Of a stretch of 64,000 bases of DNA, positions 1-8,178 are shown piece after piece. The notes below the pieces were generated by a model. The model saw nothing but the letters and a program-made list of their open reading frames with translations. It had not been told where the DNA came from and searched no databases. The DNA comes from Chloroflexota bacterium (lineage in GTDB: Bacteria > Chloroflexota > Dehalococcoidia > Lucifugimonadales > Lucifugimonadaceae): assembly GCA_013204555.1 (NCBI GenBank), contig JABMNO010000010.1:19391-83390 (forward strand), given 5' to 3'. Position numbers and translations under genes: made by a program. The first letter of the stretch is position 1; every line of letters starts with the position of its first letter.

Positions 1-848
1 CCGTGGTTCATGCCTTCGTAGACGGTCGTCACAACATCGTTTCCAGCGGCCAGAAGGGCGTGGCCGTAATCGACCGCCTCATCGACCAGCGGGTCGAACT
101 CAGCTGCGATGATTGTGGTCGCTGCAAGCCCAGACAGATCATCCGCCCGAATCGGCGAGGCGTAAGGGTGGTGCGGATCATCACCTTCTGCGATGTACTG
201 CTCCCAGAACCACTCCATAGCCTGTTTCGTGAGGCCGTAGTCGACCGCGAAATTATTGTAAGAAGCACGCTCAAACTGATAGTCGATCACCGGGCAGAAG
301 AGGATCTGATGGCTGATCATTGGACCGCTTTTGTCGCGGGCCATTAGTGCCACCGCAGCGGCCAGGTTTCCCCCTGCTGAGGTCCCAGCAATGGCTATCT
401 TCGAAGCGTCAATGCTTAGCTCATTTGCATTCTCAACCGCCCACACGGTGGCGGCATAGCAATCGTCAGGCGCTCCAGGGAACTTCGTCTCCGGCGCCAT
501 TCGGTAGTCGACCGATACAACGGTGGCGTTGATCCCTTCGCAGAGCATTCGGCAGGTTGCATCGGCGAGATCAAGATCACCGACTACCCATCCACCACCG
601 TGAAAGTGCATCAGCAGGGCGTGAGGTCCGGTGGCGCTGGGTTCATAAATTCGCACAGGAATCTCACCGGCAGGTCCAGGAATCGTTCGGTCGTAGACGT
701 TGCCTACGGGGATGAAATCGTGCTCCGTGAGTTTGGCCCGCTCATGCCCAAGCCTCCGTGACTCCTCAGGGCTAATCTCCCACACAGCCGGGATGTTGAG
801 CTCGGCGCCCTGGTTCATGAGATCGACGACTTGTGGGTGCAGTGGCAT
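1..848 (-). CDS. Alpha/beta hydrolase, hormone-sensitive-lipase family (C-terminus cut by window edge)
   Basis: The frame is open from an ATG at 848 down to base 1 with no stop, so the gene runs off the left edge. The translation begins MPLHPQVVDLMNQ and carries the HSL-family oxyanion motif HGGGWVVGDL, the nucleophile elbow GTSAGG, the catalytic-Asp region EFDPLVDEA, and near the edge EGMNHG, which holds the expected catalytic His. Nearly the whole enzyme is therefore present and only a short C-terminal tail is missing. Members of this family hydrolyse small acyl esters in the cytoplasm; the substrate cannot be read from sequence. It is divergent from the small membrane protein at 979, with about 130 bp between them. 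Confidence 0.9.
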   Translation of the reverse strand, partial: MPLHPQVVDLMNQGAELNIPAVWEISPEESRRLGHERAKLTEHDFIPVGNVYDRTIPGPAGEIPVRIYEPSATGPHALLMHFHGGGWVVGDLDLADATCRMLCEGINATVVSVDYRMAPETKFPGAPDDCYAATVWAVENANELSIDASKIAIAGTSAGGNLAAAVALMARDKSGPMISHQILFCPVIDYQFERASYNNFAVDYGLTKQAMEWFWEQYIAEGDDPHHPYASPIRADDLSGLAATTIIAAEFDPLVDEAVDYGHALLAAGNDVVTTVYEGMNH

Positions 849-978
849 TGTGGGATTCCAAGTTTCAGGCGGTGGTGATCGAAGAAGTGGAATATTACGC
901 CACGCGGATTCTCATAGCGCTGTGCGAGTAGGCGTGACACTATTGGCGTGAGTCCACGTTAGGGTGAGGAAAACCACA

Positions 979-1263
979 ATGCACAACAGACCCGTCGGGA
1001 ATCGAGGCCAACAGTTCAGAGATCCGTTTGTCGCGGCGGAGATCGCTCATGGGCAACGGTCGTATCCGAGAAGCGGCCTATTTCTTCAGGTGCTGATTGG
1101 CATTTCCATGCTTCTATGGCTCATAGTCAAGGCCGCGTACAGACTTTCCAAGTTTGTCTGGGCGAGGGCAGGAAAGATGCGGCGTGGCGGCAACGTTATC
1201 GATTCCGAATCGACCGGCATCAAGTACAGGGTCTACGACCCGGAACGCGACGATCGACGATAG
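979..1263 (+). CDS. Small membrane protein, unknown function
   Basis: A 94-residue protein from ATG 979; a GTG at 964 is possible, but AGGAAA lies about 8 bases before the ATG, which favours 979. The N-terminal third is polar and basic. One hydrophobic helix (about residues 35-55, FLQVLIGISMLLWLIVKAAY) is followed by a basic stretch (RLSKFVWARAGKMRR) and a charged tail ending in ERDDRR. This looks like a single-pass or membrane-attached protein with a basic juxtamembrane segment. I do not recognise a family. Two other small cationic proteins lie within 2 kb (2798 and 2929). Coding status is moderately supported by the RBS and the sensible domain layout. Confidence 0.5.
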   Translation: MHNRPVGNRGQQFRDPFVAAEIAHGQRSYPRSGLFLQVLIGISMLLWLIVKAAYRLSKFVWARAGKMRRGGNVIDSESTGIKYRVYDPERDDRR

Positions 1264-1266
1264 CTT

Positions 1267-1280
1267 GATCAACGTTGATC
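1267..1280. repeat. Perfect 14-bp palindrome GATCAACGTTGATC
   Basis: The palindrome lies three bases after the stop codon of the small membrane protein. It could be an operator or part of a weak termination structure, but no T-tract follows. The rest of the gap to 1508 shows no convincing gene on either strand. Confidence 0.3.
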
Positions 1281-1508
1281 GAGAAACGTCCACCGGAGCG
1301 ACAAACACGCCAGCCCACGGTGTCATCCCGGACGCGTAGACGACAGTCGGAGCGATCAGGGATATCACATGAGGTATGCGGCCACGCCACTTTTTCTCAT
1401 GGCCCATGTATCGTCGATAGCGCCACCCGCGTCTATTCGGATGATGCGGCGTGGATTCCATGCATGTGCGAGATCCCGGTTCACCAATCGGCGTCCGGGA
1501 TGGCAAAA

Positions 1509-2510
1509 CTATGGCAGCAGCGACAGATACTCGCTCACTGATTTATCGAACAGTTCGGGATTACTGTTCCAGAGGGCTGTGTGTCGCCCACCACCAAACG
1601 TGATGAGCGTGTTGGGTACGTCTAGACCTTCCGCGAACAGGTCACTGTCATTCGTCGAGACTGTTTCGTCGGCATCGCCACGGAGTAACAGCACGGGGAC
1701 CTCAATTCCTGCTGCGATGTCCATATAGTTCATCGCATCCCAGTCAATCCCAAACCGCACATCGGCGAGCCACTTTGCCGATTCGGTGAGGAATCCGGGC
1801 AAACTGAGTTGCTCAGCACCAAAGTCGACAGCGCGTTCGAGGCTGATCACCGGCGAGCCTAATATCAGGCCATCGATATCACCGCTTGCGCCTGATTCGC
1901 GCATGAATGCCAGTGACGTGGCTCCGCCCATGCTCCAGCCCGCAAGAACGATCCGCTGAGCCCCCACGTCCTGGACGTATCGGACTGCGCTCTCAATATC
2001 TCTCCACTCGGTGGCCCCGTAGTTGTGTCGATTGCTGGGGTCGGCTGGTGAGGACTCGTGATTGCGATACGTGGTGAGAAGAACGTTCCATCCGGCATCA
2101 ACAAGGATTGGCAGAAGTCGCAGGCCCTGCGTGCGATCGGAGTCCTTGCCATGGATAAACACGACCCATGATTCGGAGCCCGCATCCACCGACCACGCGT
2201 CAACTTCCCCCAGTTCGGTATCGATCCGGACGTTCGAAAATTCGAATCCCATAGCGCCAGGATCACAGCACCAGGCGTGCTTGTCGTAGCGCACCCGATC
2301 TCCAACTGATAGCTCCCCAGCCACGAGATCGAAGCCGCGCGTTGCTGTGTTTCCATCAACCGAAGTCAGCCCATCTGCCCGAGCGTACCCACCCGACCAT
2401 TCAAGCCCGACGAACTCAGGCTGGTTGCCCGGACTGCCGCCTTTGAGGCTGATTGAGCCACCATTGAGTGCGATTACCTCCACATCGTGCTCTTTAGGAT
2501 CGCGGTCCAC
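1509..2510 (-). CDS. Membrane-anchored alpha/beta hydrolase (serine aminopeptidase/BAAT-like)
   Basis: The translation has an alpha/beta hydrolase core: VVFIHGKDSDRTQG (oxyanion strand), LAGWSMGGATSLAF (nucleophile elbow GxSxG), LLLRGDADETVS (Asp) and GGGRHTALW (His). The first canonical in-frame start is the GTG at 2510. The same frame stays open upstream to a TAG at 2646-2648 and encodes a textbook signal anchor there: a basic segment (KIRIRPGRR), about 20 hydrophobic residues, then WYYSDRINSGG. No ATG, GTG or TTG opens that extension, but GGAG sits just upstream of in-frame ATC (2633) and ATT (2627) codons. The real protein is probably about 370 residues, anchored in the membrane with the catalytic domain outside. 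Substrate unknown. Confidence 0.8.
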   Translation of the reverse strand: MDRDPKEHDVEVIALNGGSISLKGGSPGNQPEFVGLEWSGGYARADGLTSVDGNTATRGFDLVAGELSVGDRVRYDKHAWCCDPGAMGFEFSNVRIDTELGEVDAWSVDAGSESWVVFIHGKDSDRTQGLRLLPILVDAGWNVLLTTYRNHESSPADPSNRHNYGATEWRDIESAVRYVQDVGAQRIVLAGWSMGGATSLAFMRESGASGDIDGLILGSPVISLERAVDFGAEQLSLPGFLTESAKWLADVRFGIDWDAMNYMDIAAGIEVPVLLLRGDADETVSTNDSDLFAEGLDVPNTLITFGGGRHTALWNSNPELFDKSVSEYLSLLP

Positions 2511-2797
2511 CTCTAAGCCTCCGCTGTTGATGCGGTCTGAGTAGTACCAGGTGACGGCGGCGAACAGGGCGAGCAGGAATACGAGGGCCGAGATCGCGGC
2601 GAGCGTAGTTCGGCGACCGGGTCGAATGCGGATTTTGGAGTACTCCTACCGGCAATAGCAATCGCTCGGAACATTCTATTGATCAGCAGATCGAGCAAAC
2701 CTGGACTATCCGTTCCACTGGCCGAATCCAGCGCACATATACACTTGTCCACAGCCTAGGAATAGCGTGAACGTCGGTTATACAGGAAGTGAGACCA

Positions 2798-2884
2798 ATG
2801 TCCATTATCGGGAAACTTATTGGTACGGTCATCAAGATCGTTTTATTACCAATCAAGATTGTTCGGGCAATATTGCCGTTCTAA
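2798..2884 (+). CDS. 28-residue cationic amphipathic peptide (too short for usual callers)
   Basis: An ATG at 2798 opens a 28-codon frame ending in TAA at 2882-2884, preceded by AGGAAG with an 8-base gap, a good ribosome site. The peptide starts MSIIGKLIGTVIKIVLL and ends IVRAILPF. It is almost entirely Ile, Leu and Val with Lys or Arg at positions 6, 13, 20 and 23, so the charges recur every 3-7 residues and could line one face of a helix. That pattern fits a membrane-surface or membrane-inserting peptide such as a small membrane protein, toxin-type peptide or curvature sensor. No homologue is recognised. It lies 44 bp upstream of another small protein gene and may be co-transcribed with it. 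Confidence 0.45.
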   Translation: MSIIGKLIGTVIKIVLLPIKIVRAILPF

Positions 2885-2928
2885 CGATGATATCCACCCT
2901 GGCGTTTTGAACCGGAGATACATGATTG

Positions 2929-3228
2929 ATGCCTGATCCCAAACAGCAAGAAAATGAGGCCCGCCAGCGTGAGCAGGCTGACGAGATCATGCGAAAAGAT
3001 CATCGTCCTCTCGGTCCTTCTGGATCATCTCGTCACTATCGGGCAATGCTCCCCGGCGGCCGAATGTATGGTGAAGACGACTCGGTGGTGGGCTACTTCG
3101 CTGGACATATCGTGCGCATCGCCAGAGTCACGGTTCGATTCCTGAGATTTTTCTTCAAACGCAAGTCCCGCCCTGACGATCAGCCCAAAGGCTCAAATCA
3201 GTACGAGGACTACGACCTGGACGCCTGA
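2929..3228 (+). CDS. Small basic protein, unknown function
   Basis: A 99-residue protein from ATG 2929; a TTG at 2926 directly before it is an alternative, with GGAG at 2913-2916 spaced better for the TTG. The first half is very polar (KQQENEARQREQADE), the middle has GGRMYGEDDSVVGYFAGHIVR, then an amphipathic basic helix (VRIARVTVRFLRFFFKRKSR) and an acidic tail (YEDYDLDA). The helix could bind membranes peripherally. No family recognised. It sits between the 28-residue peptide and the ThDP enzyme, on the same strand. Confidence 0.55.
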   Translation: MPDPKQQENEARQREQADEIMRKDHRPLGPSGSSRHYRAMLPGGRMYGEDDSVVGYFAGHIVRIARVTVRFLRFFFKRKSRPDDQPKGSNQYEDYDLDA

Positions 3229-3297
3229 TCGTTCAAACGCCGTCGCCGTGCTATGCTGCCGCCCGTTTGGAATCTAGTATTTTCATCGGAGCGTGCA

Positions 3298-4974
3298 GTG
3301 GCGAAGATTACCGGAAGTCACCTGATAGCGAAGTCGTTGCAGGCCGAGGGTGTGGACACATTATTCGGCATTGCGGGTGACCATTTTCTTCATCTGCTGG
3401 ACGTACTGGCTGACGAGCCGTTCCGAATGCTGGACACTCGACACGAGTCTGGTGCAGTCCACATGGCCGACGCCTACTCACGCCTGCTGAACCGGGCAGG
3501 AGTTGCTCTATCGACTACGCCGGGTCATGCCAATGCGATACCGGGACTCGCAAACGCAACGCATTCGCATGCTCCCGTCGTGAATATCGCCGGTTCTGCC
3601 GACTCACGGAACATCGGTCGTGGGGCGATGCAGGAGTTCGACCAGGTCGGGGTGGCGACGCCGGTAACCAAGGGCGCATGGGAGATTCCCTCGGTCGAGC
3701 GAATTCCTGAATATATCTCCCTTGCTTTCCGAACCGCGCTGGAAGGACGGCAGGGGCCTGTCCATCTGACGATTCCGGCCGACCTGCAGGAGGCTGACGT
3801 AGATGAAGACGTAGCCCTGAGGTATCTGCCGTCTGAGTATGGTGCTCCCCGAAAATACCTTGGCGACCCAACGCAGGTTGCGAATGCTGTCGAACTGCTG
3901 CGCTCTGCCAGCAAACCGGTGATTCTTGCGGGGACTGGTGCAGGAGCAACAACATCTGCTGAAGAGCTGACCCGTCTCGTTGAAACGACGCGGATTCCGA
4001 TTTTCACTATCGATTCGGCACGAGGGCTCGTTCCCGACGATCATGAGTACTCCGCCGGATTTGGTTACCTGCCACTGAACGGTGCCGCACAGCGGATCAA
4101 CGAAGCAGACGTCGTGTTGCTGCTGGGGCAGAAGCTCGACTACACGTGGGGATATGGCGGGTCGCCGCCATTCGCCGCCAACGTGAAGTTCATCTTCGTT
4201 GACCCTTCGCCAGCCGATATCGGCCGGGCGCGTTCGGTATCGATCGGTATCGCAGGTGATGTTGGCCCAGTCGTCACTCAGCTTGCCGATGAGGCGCAGA
4301 AACACTCGTGGCAGGATGAGTCGTGGGCCGGGTCGCTGAAGGCGGCGGCCGACGAATACAGGGCTGGCATCGATAATCTGGCTACCAACGAAGGCCCGAT
4401 GCACCCGAGCAACGTCAGTCAGGCGCTCCACGAGTTTACTGATGATGACACGATCATTTCGTTTGATGGTGGCGACTACTGCCACTTTTTCCGTGCGTCT
4501 TTCAAATCCAACAAACCTTCGAGTTGGCTCTATGTGAGCAGTTTCGGGATGATTGGGGTCGCGCTCCCGTACGCACTTGGCGCGCAGGCGGCGTTCCCGG
4601 ACAAGCGAGTGGTTTGCGTGGTCGGCGATGGTTCGATTGGCTTCAATGGCATGGAGATCGACACCGCTGTTCGGCACGGATTGAACGTTGTGACGGTACT
4701 GGGAAATAACTCAATATGGGGCATCGACTGGCAGATCCAGAAGGGTCTCTACGGTAAACCGGTCTGGACTGATCTTTTGCCGCAGCGATACGACATCATG
4801 GCGCAGGGACTCGGCGCGCACGGTGAACACGTGACGGTAGAGAGTGAACTTCGTCCCGCATTGAAGCGTGCTTTTGGGGCAGGCAAGCCAGCGCTCGTGA
4901 ATGTAGACATTGGCAAGATCATTAGCCCGGTGGCGGAAGCAGCAATCTCCCGCAAACTCGGCTCACACGGATAG
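3298..4974 (+). CDS. Thiamine-diphosphate-dependent enzyme, acetolactate synthase / 2-hydroxyacyl-CoA lyase-like
   Basis: The protein has 558 residues from GTG 3298, preceded by CGGAG at 3287; upstream codons to 3253 are open but encode nothing typical. The three-domain ThDP fold is visible: an N-terminal pyrimidine-binding domain with the activating Glu in DTRHESGAVHMADAY (near residue 50), a central domain (about 190-330), and a C-terminal PP domain with the ThDP/Mg motif GDGSIGFNGME...LGNN (about 443-471). No FAD-specific signature can be judged by eye. The family cleaves or ligates 2-keto or 2-hydroxyacyl compounds. The exact reaction is open: acetolactate synthase-like, oxalyl-CoA decarboxylase-like and 2-hydroxyacyl-CoA lyase remain possible. 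It is followed 12 bp later by a hydrolase, suggesting a catabolic unit, not branched-chain amino acid synthesis, since no small regulatory subunit is adjacent. Confidence 0.85.
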   Translation: MAKITGSHLIAKSLQAEGVDTLFGIAGDHFLHLLDVLADEPFRMLDTRHESGAVHMADAYSRLLNRAGVALSTTPGHANAIPGLANATHSHAPVVNIAGSADSRNIGRGAMQEFDQVGVATPVTKGAWEIPSVERIPEYISLAFRTALEGRQGPVHLTIPADLQEADVDEDVALRYLPSEYGAPRKYLGDPTQVANAVELLRSASKPVILAGTGAGATTSAEELTRLVETTRIPIFTIDSARGLVPDDHEYSAGFGYLPLNGAAQRINEADVVLLLGQKLDYTWGYGGSPPFAANVKFIFVDPSPADIGRARSVSIGIAGDVGPVVTQLADEAQKHSWQDESWAGSLKAAADEYRAGIDNLATNEGPMHPSNVSQALHEFTDDDTIISFDGGDYCHFFRASFKSNKPSSWLYVSSFGMIGVALPYALGAQAAFPDKRVVCVVGDGSIGFNGMEIDTAVRHGLNVVTVLGNNSIWGIDWQIQKGLYGKPVWTDLLPQRYDIMAQGLGAHGEHVTVESELRPALKRAFGAGKPALVNVDIGKIISPVAEAAISRKLGSHG

Positions 4975-4986
4975 GAACAACAAAGA

Positions 4987-6993
4987 TTGCCTGTAACCAG
5001 ATTTCAACTCGAACTTCGGCGCCCCCTCGCAGGTGGGAAATCGTTTGGTCAGGTAGGCGCATATGAAGAGCTGAGAGGAAAGCTCTTCTTTGACGTTGAT
5101 CCGTCACACGAATCCAACGAGCGAGTGGGAGATATCGGTCTCGTAGCGATGAATGCCTCGGAGAGAGTCGAGTTTTCATCGGACGTTGTCATCCTCAAGC
5201 CTGTTGATGCAGCGAATGGTAATGGGAGGGTTCTGTTTGACGTTCTGAATCGAGGCAAACGTCTCGCTCTCGCTCAGTTCAACAATGCCCCACCTCACAA
5301 AGTCATCTATGACACACCTCGTCTTGAAGAGATTGAAGTCGGCCATGGCTGGTTGATGGATCAGGGCTACACGGTGATATGGGTCGGGTGGCAGGCAGAC
5401 GTTCCGCCATTTCAGGCGTTGCTTCGCCTGACCGTTCCCGAAGCAATGGATTCGGACGGCCGTCGTCTGACCGGAAAGATATTCAGCCAATTTCAAGCGG
5501 CAGAAAAGGTCGACAACTTCATGTTGTCGGATCGTGATCATACTGCCCATCCAGCGCTGGAAATGAACCAGACAGACGCTCTGCTGACCGTTCGCGATCA
5601 GCCGGACTCTGATCCAACTACGATCTCCAGGGATCAGTGGCGCTTCGGTCGAGTTGTGGAAGGCGAGTACGTTGAAGATCCCAGCTACGTAACCAAAGAA
5701 GGCGGATTTGAGCCGGGGTTGATGTACCAGCTCACATACACGACCGTTGGTGCGCCGGTGATGGGTCTTGGCTTTCTGGTGATGCGAGATTCAATTTCCT
5801 GGCTCAAGTACGGCTCAGATTCCGACGGCAATCCAAGCGTCGGACATATTAAACATGCCTACGGATTTGGCGTATCGCAGTCGGGCCGATTCCTTCGTAA
5901 CTTCATCTACCTTGATTTGAACCTTGACGAAGAGGGCAGGGAGGCGTTCGACGGGATCATCCCCCACGTACCAGGTGGTATGCGAGGCGAGTTCAACCAG
6001 CGCTTCGGGCAGCCGTCGAAGGACTTGCCAACGATGATGGCGCAGTTATTCCCGTTTACCCCCGGCGAATCTGTCGACCCTGTCACCGAGGAACGCGGCG
6101 CGCTGATGCAGCGGATCGCGGACCGGGAGTCGCCACTCAAAGTATTTTTCTCCAATACGGCCGCTGAATACTGGCGCAGCGATGCGTCTCTTGTGCATAC
6201 CGACCCCGATGCAACGTTCGACATCGATCCGCCGGAAAACGCTCGCATATATGCGCTGGCGGGTTGTCAGCACGGGCACGGTGACTGGCCACCAACGGAC
6301 CGACGGAGCGCCGACAATCTAAGAGGCCAGAATCTGGTCAACTCCATCGACTACGCACCTCTGATGCGGGCACAGCTTGAGAACCTGCATCAATGGGCAG
6401 CGAACAACGTTGCACCACCAGATAGCCAGTACCCGCGCCTGGATGATGAGACTGGATTGACCGCCGAGCAAGTAGCGGCAAAGTTTGATGCCATCCCAAA
6501 CTCAAATCGCCCAATGCATATACCGATTCCGAAACGCATCGATTTTGGCCGAAACGATGATGAAACACTCACCCGAACACTACCGCCAGTGCCCGGGAAG
6601 TCATACGGAGCGATTGTTTCTGATGTGGACTCCGACGGTAACGAAATCGCCGGACTAATGTTGCCGGATATCCTGGTGCCTCTCGCCACCTCAACCCCAT
6701 GGAACCTGCGGCATCCGACGATGGGCGCGCCGGATCAGGTGATCGGGCTCACAGGCGGTCTCACTGGTTCTACACTGCCGTTTCCTCTAACCAGGGAAGA
6801 CCGTGTTGACTCGGCAGATCCACGCATGTCGATTCAGGAACGATACGCCTCCAAAGAGGCGTACCTTGAGAAGGTTCGTTCAGCCGCCGAGGTGCTGGTA
6901 GAGCAGCGGGAAATTCTTGAGTTTGACGTCGAGCGTTGCGTTGACCGCGCTGGCGAACGATGGGACTGGTTTACAAGCCGTGCTTCCCGTTAG
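4987..6993 (+). CDS. Large alpha/beta hydrolase-domain protein
   Basis: A 668-residue protein from TTG 4987, with AGGA at 4975 as ribosome site. The N-terminus (VTRFQLELRRPLAGGKSFGQVGAYEELRGKL, here split as VTRFQLELRR and GQVGAYEELRGK) is typical of a large uncharacterised hydrolase family. The nucleophile elbow GVSQSGRF lies near residue 296, and a candidate catalytic His region is CQHGHGDW. No signal peptide is apparent. Substrates of this family are mostly unknown. It lies between a ThDP lyase and an LLM flavin oxidoreductase with gaps of 12 and 15 bp, so the three are very probably one operon degrading an organic compound. Confidence 0.8.
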   Translation: MPVTRFQLELRRPLAGGKSFGQVGAYEELRGKLFFDVDPSHESNERVGDIGLVAMNASERVEFSSDVVILKPVDAANGNGRVLFDVLNRGKRLALAQFNNAPPHKVIYDTPRLEEIEVGHGWLMDQGYTVIWVGWQADVPPFQALLRLTVPEAMDSDGRRLTGKIFSQFQAAEKVDNFMLSDRDHTAHPALEMNQTDALLTVRDQPDSDPTTISRDQWRFGRVVEGEYVEDPSYVTKEGGFEPGLMYQLTYTTVGAPVMGLGFLVMRDSISWLKYGSDSDGNPSVGHIKHAYGFGVSQSGRFLRNFIYLDLNLDEEGREAFDGIIPHVPGGMRGEFNQRFGQPSKDLPTMMAQLFPFTPGESVDPVTEERGALMQRIADRESPLKVFFSNTAAEYWRSDASLVHTDPDATFDIDPPENARIYALAGCQHGHGDWPPTDRRSADNLRGQNLVNSIDYAPLMRAQLENLHQWAANNVAPPDSQYPRLDDETGLTAEQVAAKFDAIPNSNRPMHIPIPKRIDFGRNDDETLTRTLPPVPGKSYGAIVSDVDSDGNEIAGLMLPDILVPLATSTPWNLRHPTMGAPDQVIGLTGGLTGSTLPFPLTREDRVDSADPRMSIQERYASKEAYLEKVRSAAEVLVEQREILEFDVERCVDRAGERWDWFTSRASR

Positions 6994-7008
6994 TACAGGA
7001 GAACAGAC

Positions 7009-7881
7009 ATGCGTATTGGCGTAACTTTCCCGCAGACCGAGATTGGGAACGATATCGGCGAGATTAGAGAGTATGCCGTTGAAGTAGAGAAGCTTGGCTA
7101 CCGACATATCCTCGCCTACGATCACGTGATCGGAGCCAATCTGCGAAATCGGCCTGACTGGCAGGGCCCGTACAACCTGGAGACTTCTTTCCATGAAGTG
7201 TTCGTGCTCTTCGGGTTTCTTGCGGCCGCGACCGATACTATCGAGCTGGCAACGGGAATCGTCATCTTGCCGCAGCGGCAAACGGTGCTCGTCGCCAAAC
7301 AGGCCGCATCTCTGGATTTACTATCTGGAGGACGATTGCGGCTCGGTGTAGGACTCGGGTGGAATCAGGTCGAGTACGAAGCGCTGAACGAAGATTTCAC
7401 CAACCGTGGAGCGCGATCGGCCGAGCAGATCGAATTGATGCGCAGTCTCTGGACAGAGCAATCGGTCGAATTTGAAGGACGCTGGCACTCAGTGCCTGAT
7501 GCCGGGATATTGCCTCTCCCTGTTCAGCGCCCCATTCCGATCTGGATGGGTGGTGGAAGCAGTGACCGCGCTCTCAGGCGTATTGCCCGGCTCTCAGATG
7601 GCTGGATGAGTAATTGCGGGAAGGAAGAAGCTGGCCGCGTTTTGCTCGACCGTTTCCAAGGCTACCTGGATGAATATGGACGGGAGCCAGGCTCGGTTGG
7701 TCTCCAGGGTGGGATTACGATCAATCCCGATGATCTGAAAAAGACCGTAAATGATGTCAACGAATGGCGTGAACTTGGTGCAACGCACGTCAGTATCAAC
7801 ACGATGGGACTTGGACGAGTCGGTGGTCCGGCTCATCTGGAACTGCTCAGGGCGTTTGCCGGTGAGGTCTCTCTGGCGTAG
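7009..7881 (+). CDS. LLM-class flavin-dependent (F420 or FMN) oxidoreductase
   Basis: A 290-residue luciferase-like TIM-barrel protein. The start at ATG 7009 has AGGAGAACAGAC before it. Family signs are the N-terminal MRIGVTFPQTEIGNDIGEI, YRHILAYDHV, LATGIVILPQRQTVLVAKQAASLDLLSGGR (here split) and GVGLGWNQVEYEAL, followed by PIPIWMGGGSSDRALRR. These enzymes bind reduced FMN or F420 and oxidise or reduce organic substrates in the cytoplasm. Cofactor and substrate cannot be decided from sequence. It is the third gene of a tight group with the ThDP enzyme and the large hydrolase. Confidence 0.88.
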   Translation: MRIGVTFPQTEIGNDIGEIREYAVEVEKLGYRHILAYDHVIGANLRNRPDWQGPYNLETSFHEVFVLFGFLAAATDTIELATGIVILPQRQTVLVAKQAASLDLLSGGRLRLGVGLGWNQVEYEALNEDFTNRGARSAEQIELMRSLWTEQSVEFEGRWHSVPDAGILPLPVQRPIPIWMGGGSSDRALRRIARLSDGWMSNCGKEEAGRVLLDRFQGYLDEYGREPGSVGLQGGITINPDDLKKTVNDVNEWRELGATHVSINTMGLGRVGGPAHLELLRAFAGEVSLA

Positions 7882-7895
7882 CTACAACGTATGAC

Positions 7896-7957
7896 GTGCA
7901 TTGGACCGGGAAAGTGCCCTTCGAGTTTCCTCAGGAAATTTTCCCGGTCCAATGCAC
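7896..7957. repeat. Perfect 18-bp inverted repeat, 26-nt spacer
   Basis: GTGCATTGGACCGGGAAA (7896-7913) is repeated exactly in reverse complement at 7940-7957. The spacer contains a smaller near-palindrome, TTTCCTCAGGAAA. It follows the LLM gene by 14 bp but has no T-tract, so it is not a classical terminator. Confidence 0.8.
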
Positions 7958-8058
7958 TCGCTATGCTGGCAATCTGAATGTCCGATATCGAACTCAACTG
8001 GCTCGTCTTGTCAGCCGTATGCGCGAGGAAAGGTATCCTGAGGTCGCTCGAAGGGCAC
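7914..8058. repeat. Pair of inverted 23-nt REP-like units
   Basis: GTGCCCTTCGAG-ttt-CCTCAGGA (7914-7936) recurs in reverse complement at 8036-8058 with cga in place of ttt, giving 20 of 23 identical bases. One unit lies inside the spacer of the 18-bp inverted repeat, so the structures are nested. The form CCTTCGA...CTCAGGA resembles REP-type palindromes, which is inference. The whole gene-free stretch 7882-8178 holds these repeats and no convincing gene; a GC-rich segment near 8107-8150 (ggcgtccgggg / gacgcccc) could also fold. Confidence 0.65.
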
Positions 8059-8178
8059 CTTTTCAGCATATGACGCCCAGGTGACATCAACTATTCCAGG
8101 TGTCTGAGGCGTCCGGGGTGCAGCTATCGCAGACGCCCCTACATGGGGGTGATGTGGCGTAAGGCGATTCGACGGCAT

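Noticed and set aside
1114..1506. 130-codon minus-strand frame in the 1.3-1.5 kb gap
   Set aside because: Overlaps the small membrane protein in antisense; composition is Arg/Pro-rich and there is no ribosome site.
3604..4677. 357-codon open frame on the minus strand
   Set aside because: Antisense to the ThDP enzyme, whose motifs are clear; the antisense translation is Arg/His-rich with no domain.
7896..7957. Inverted repeat as a rho-independent terminator of the LLM gene
   Set aside because: The loop is 26 nt and no T-run follows on either strand.
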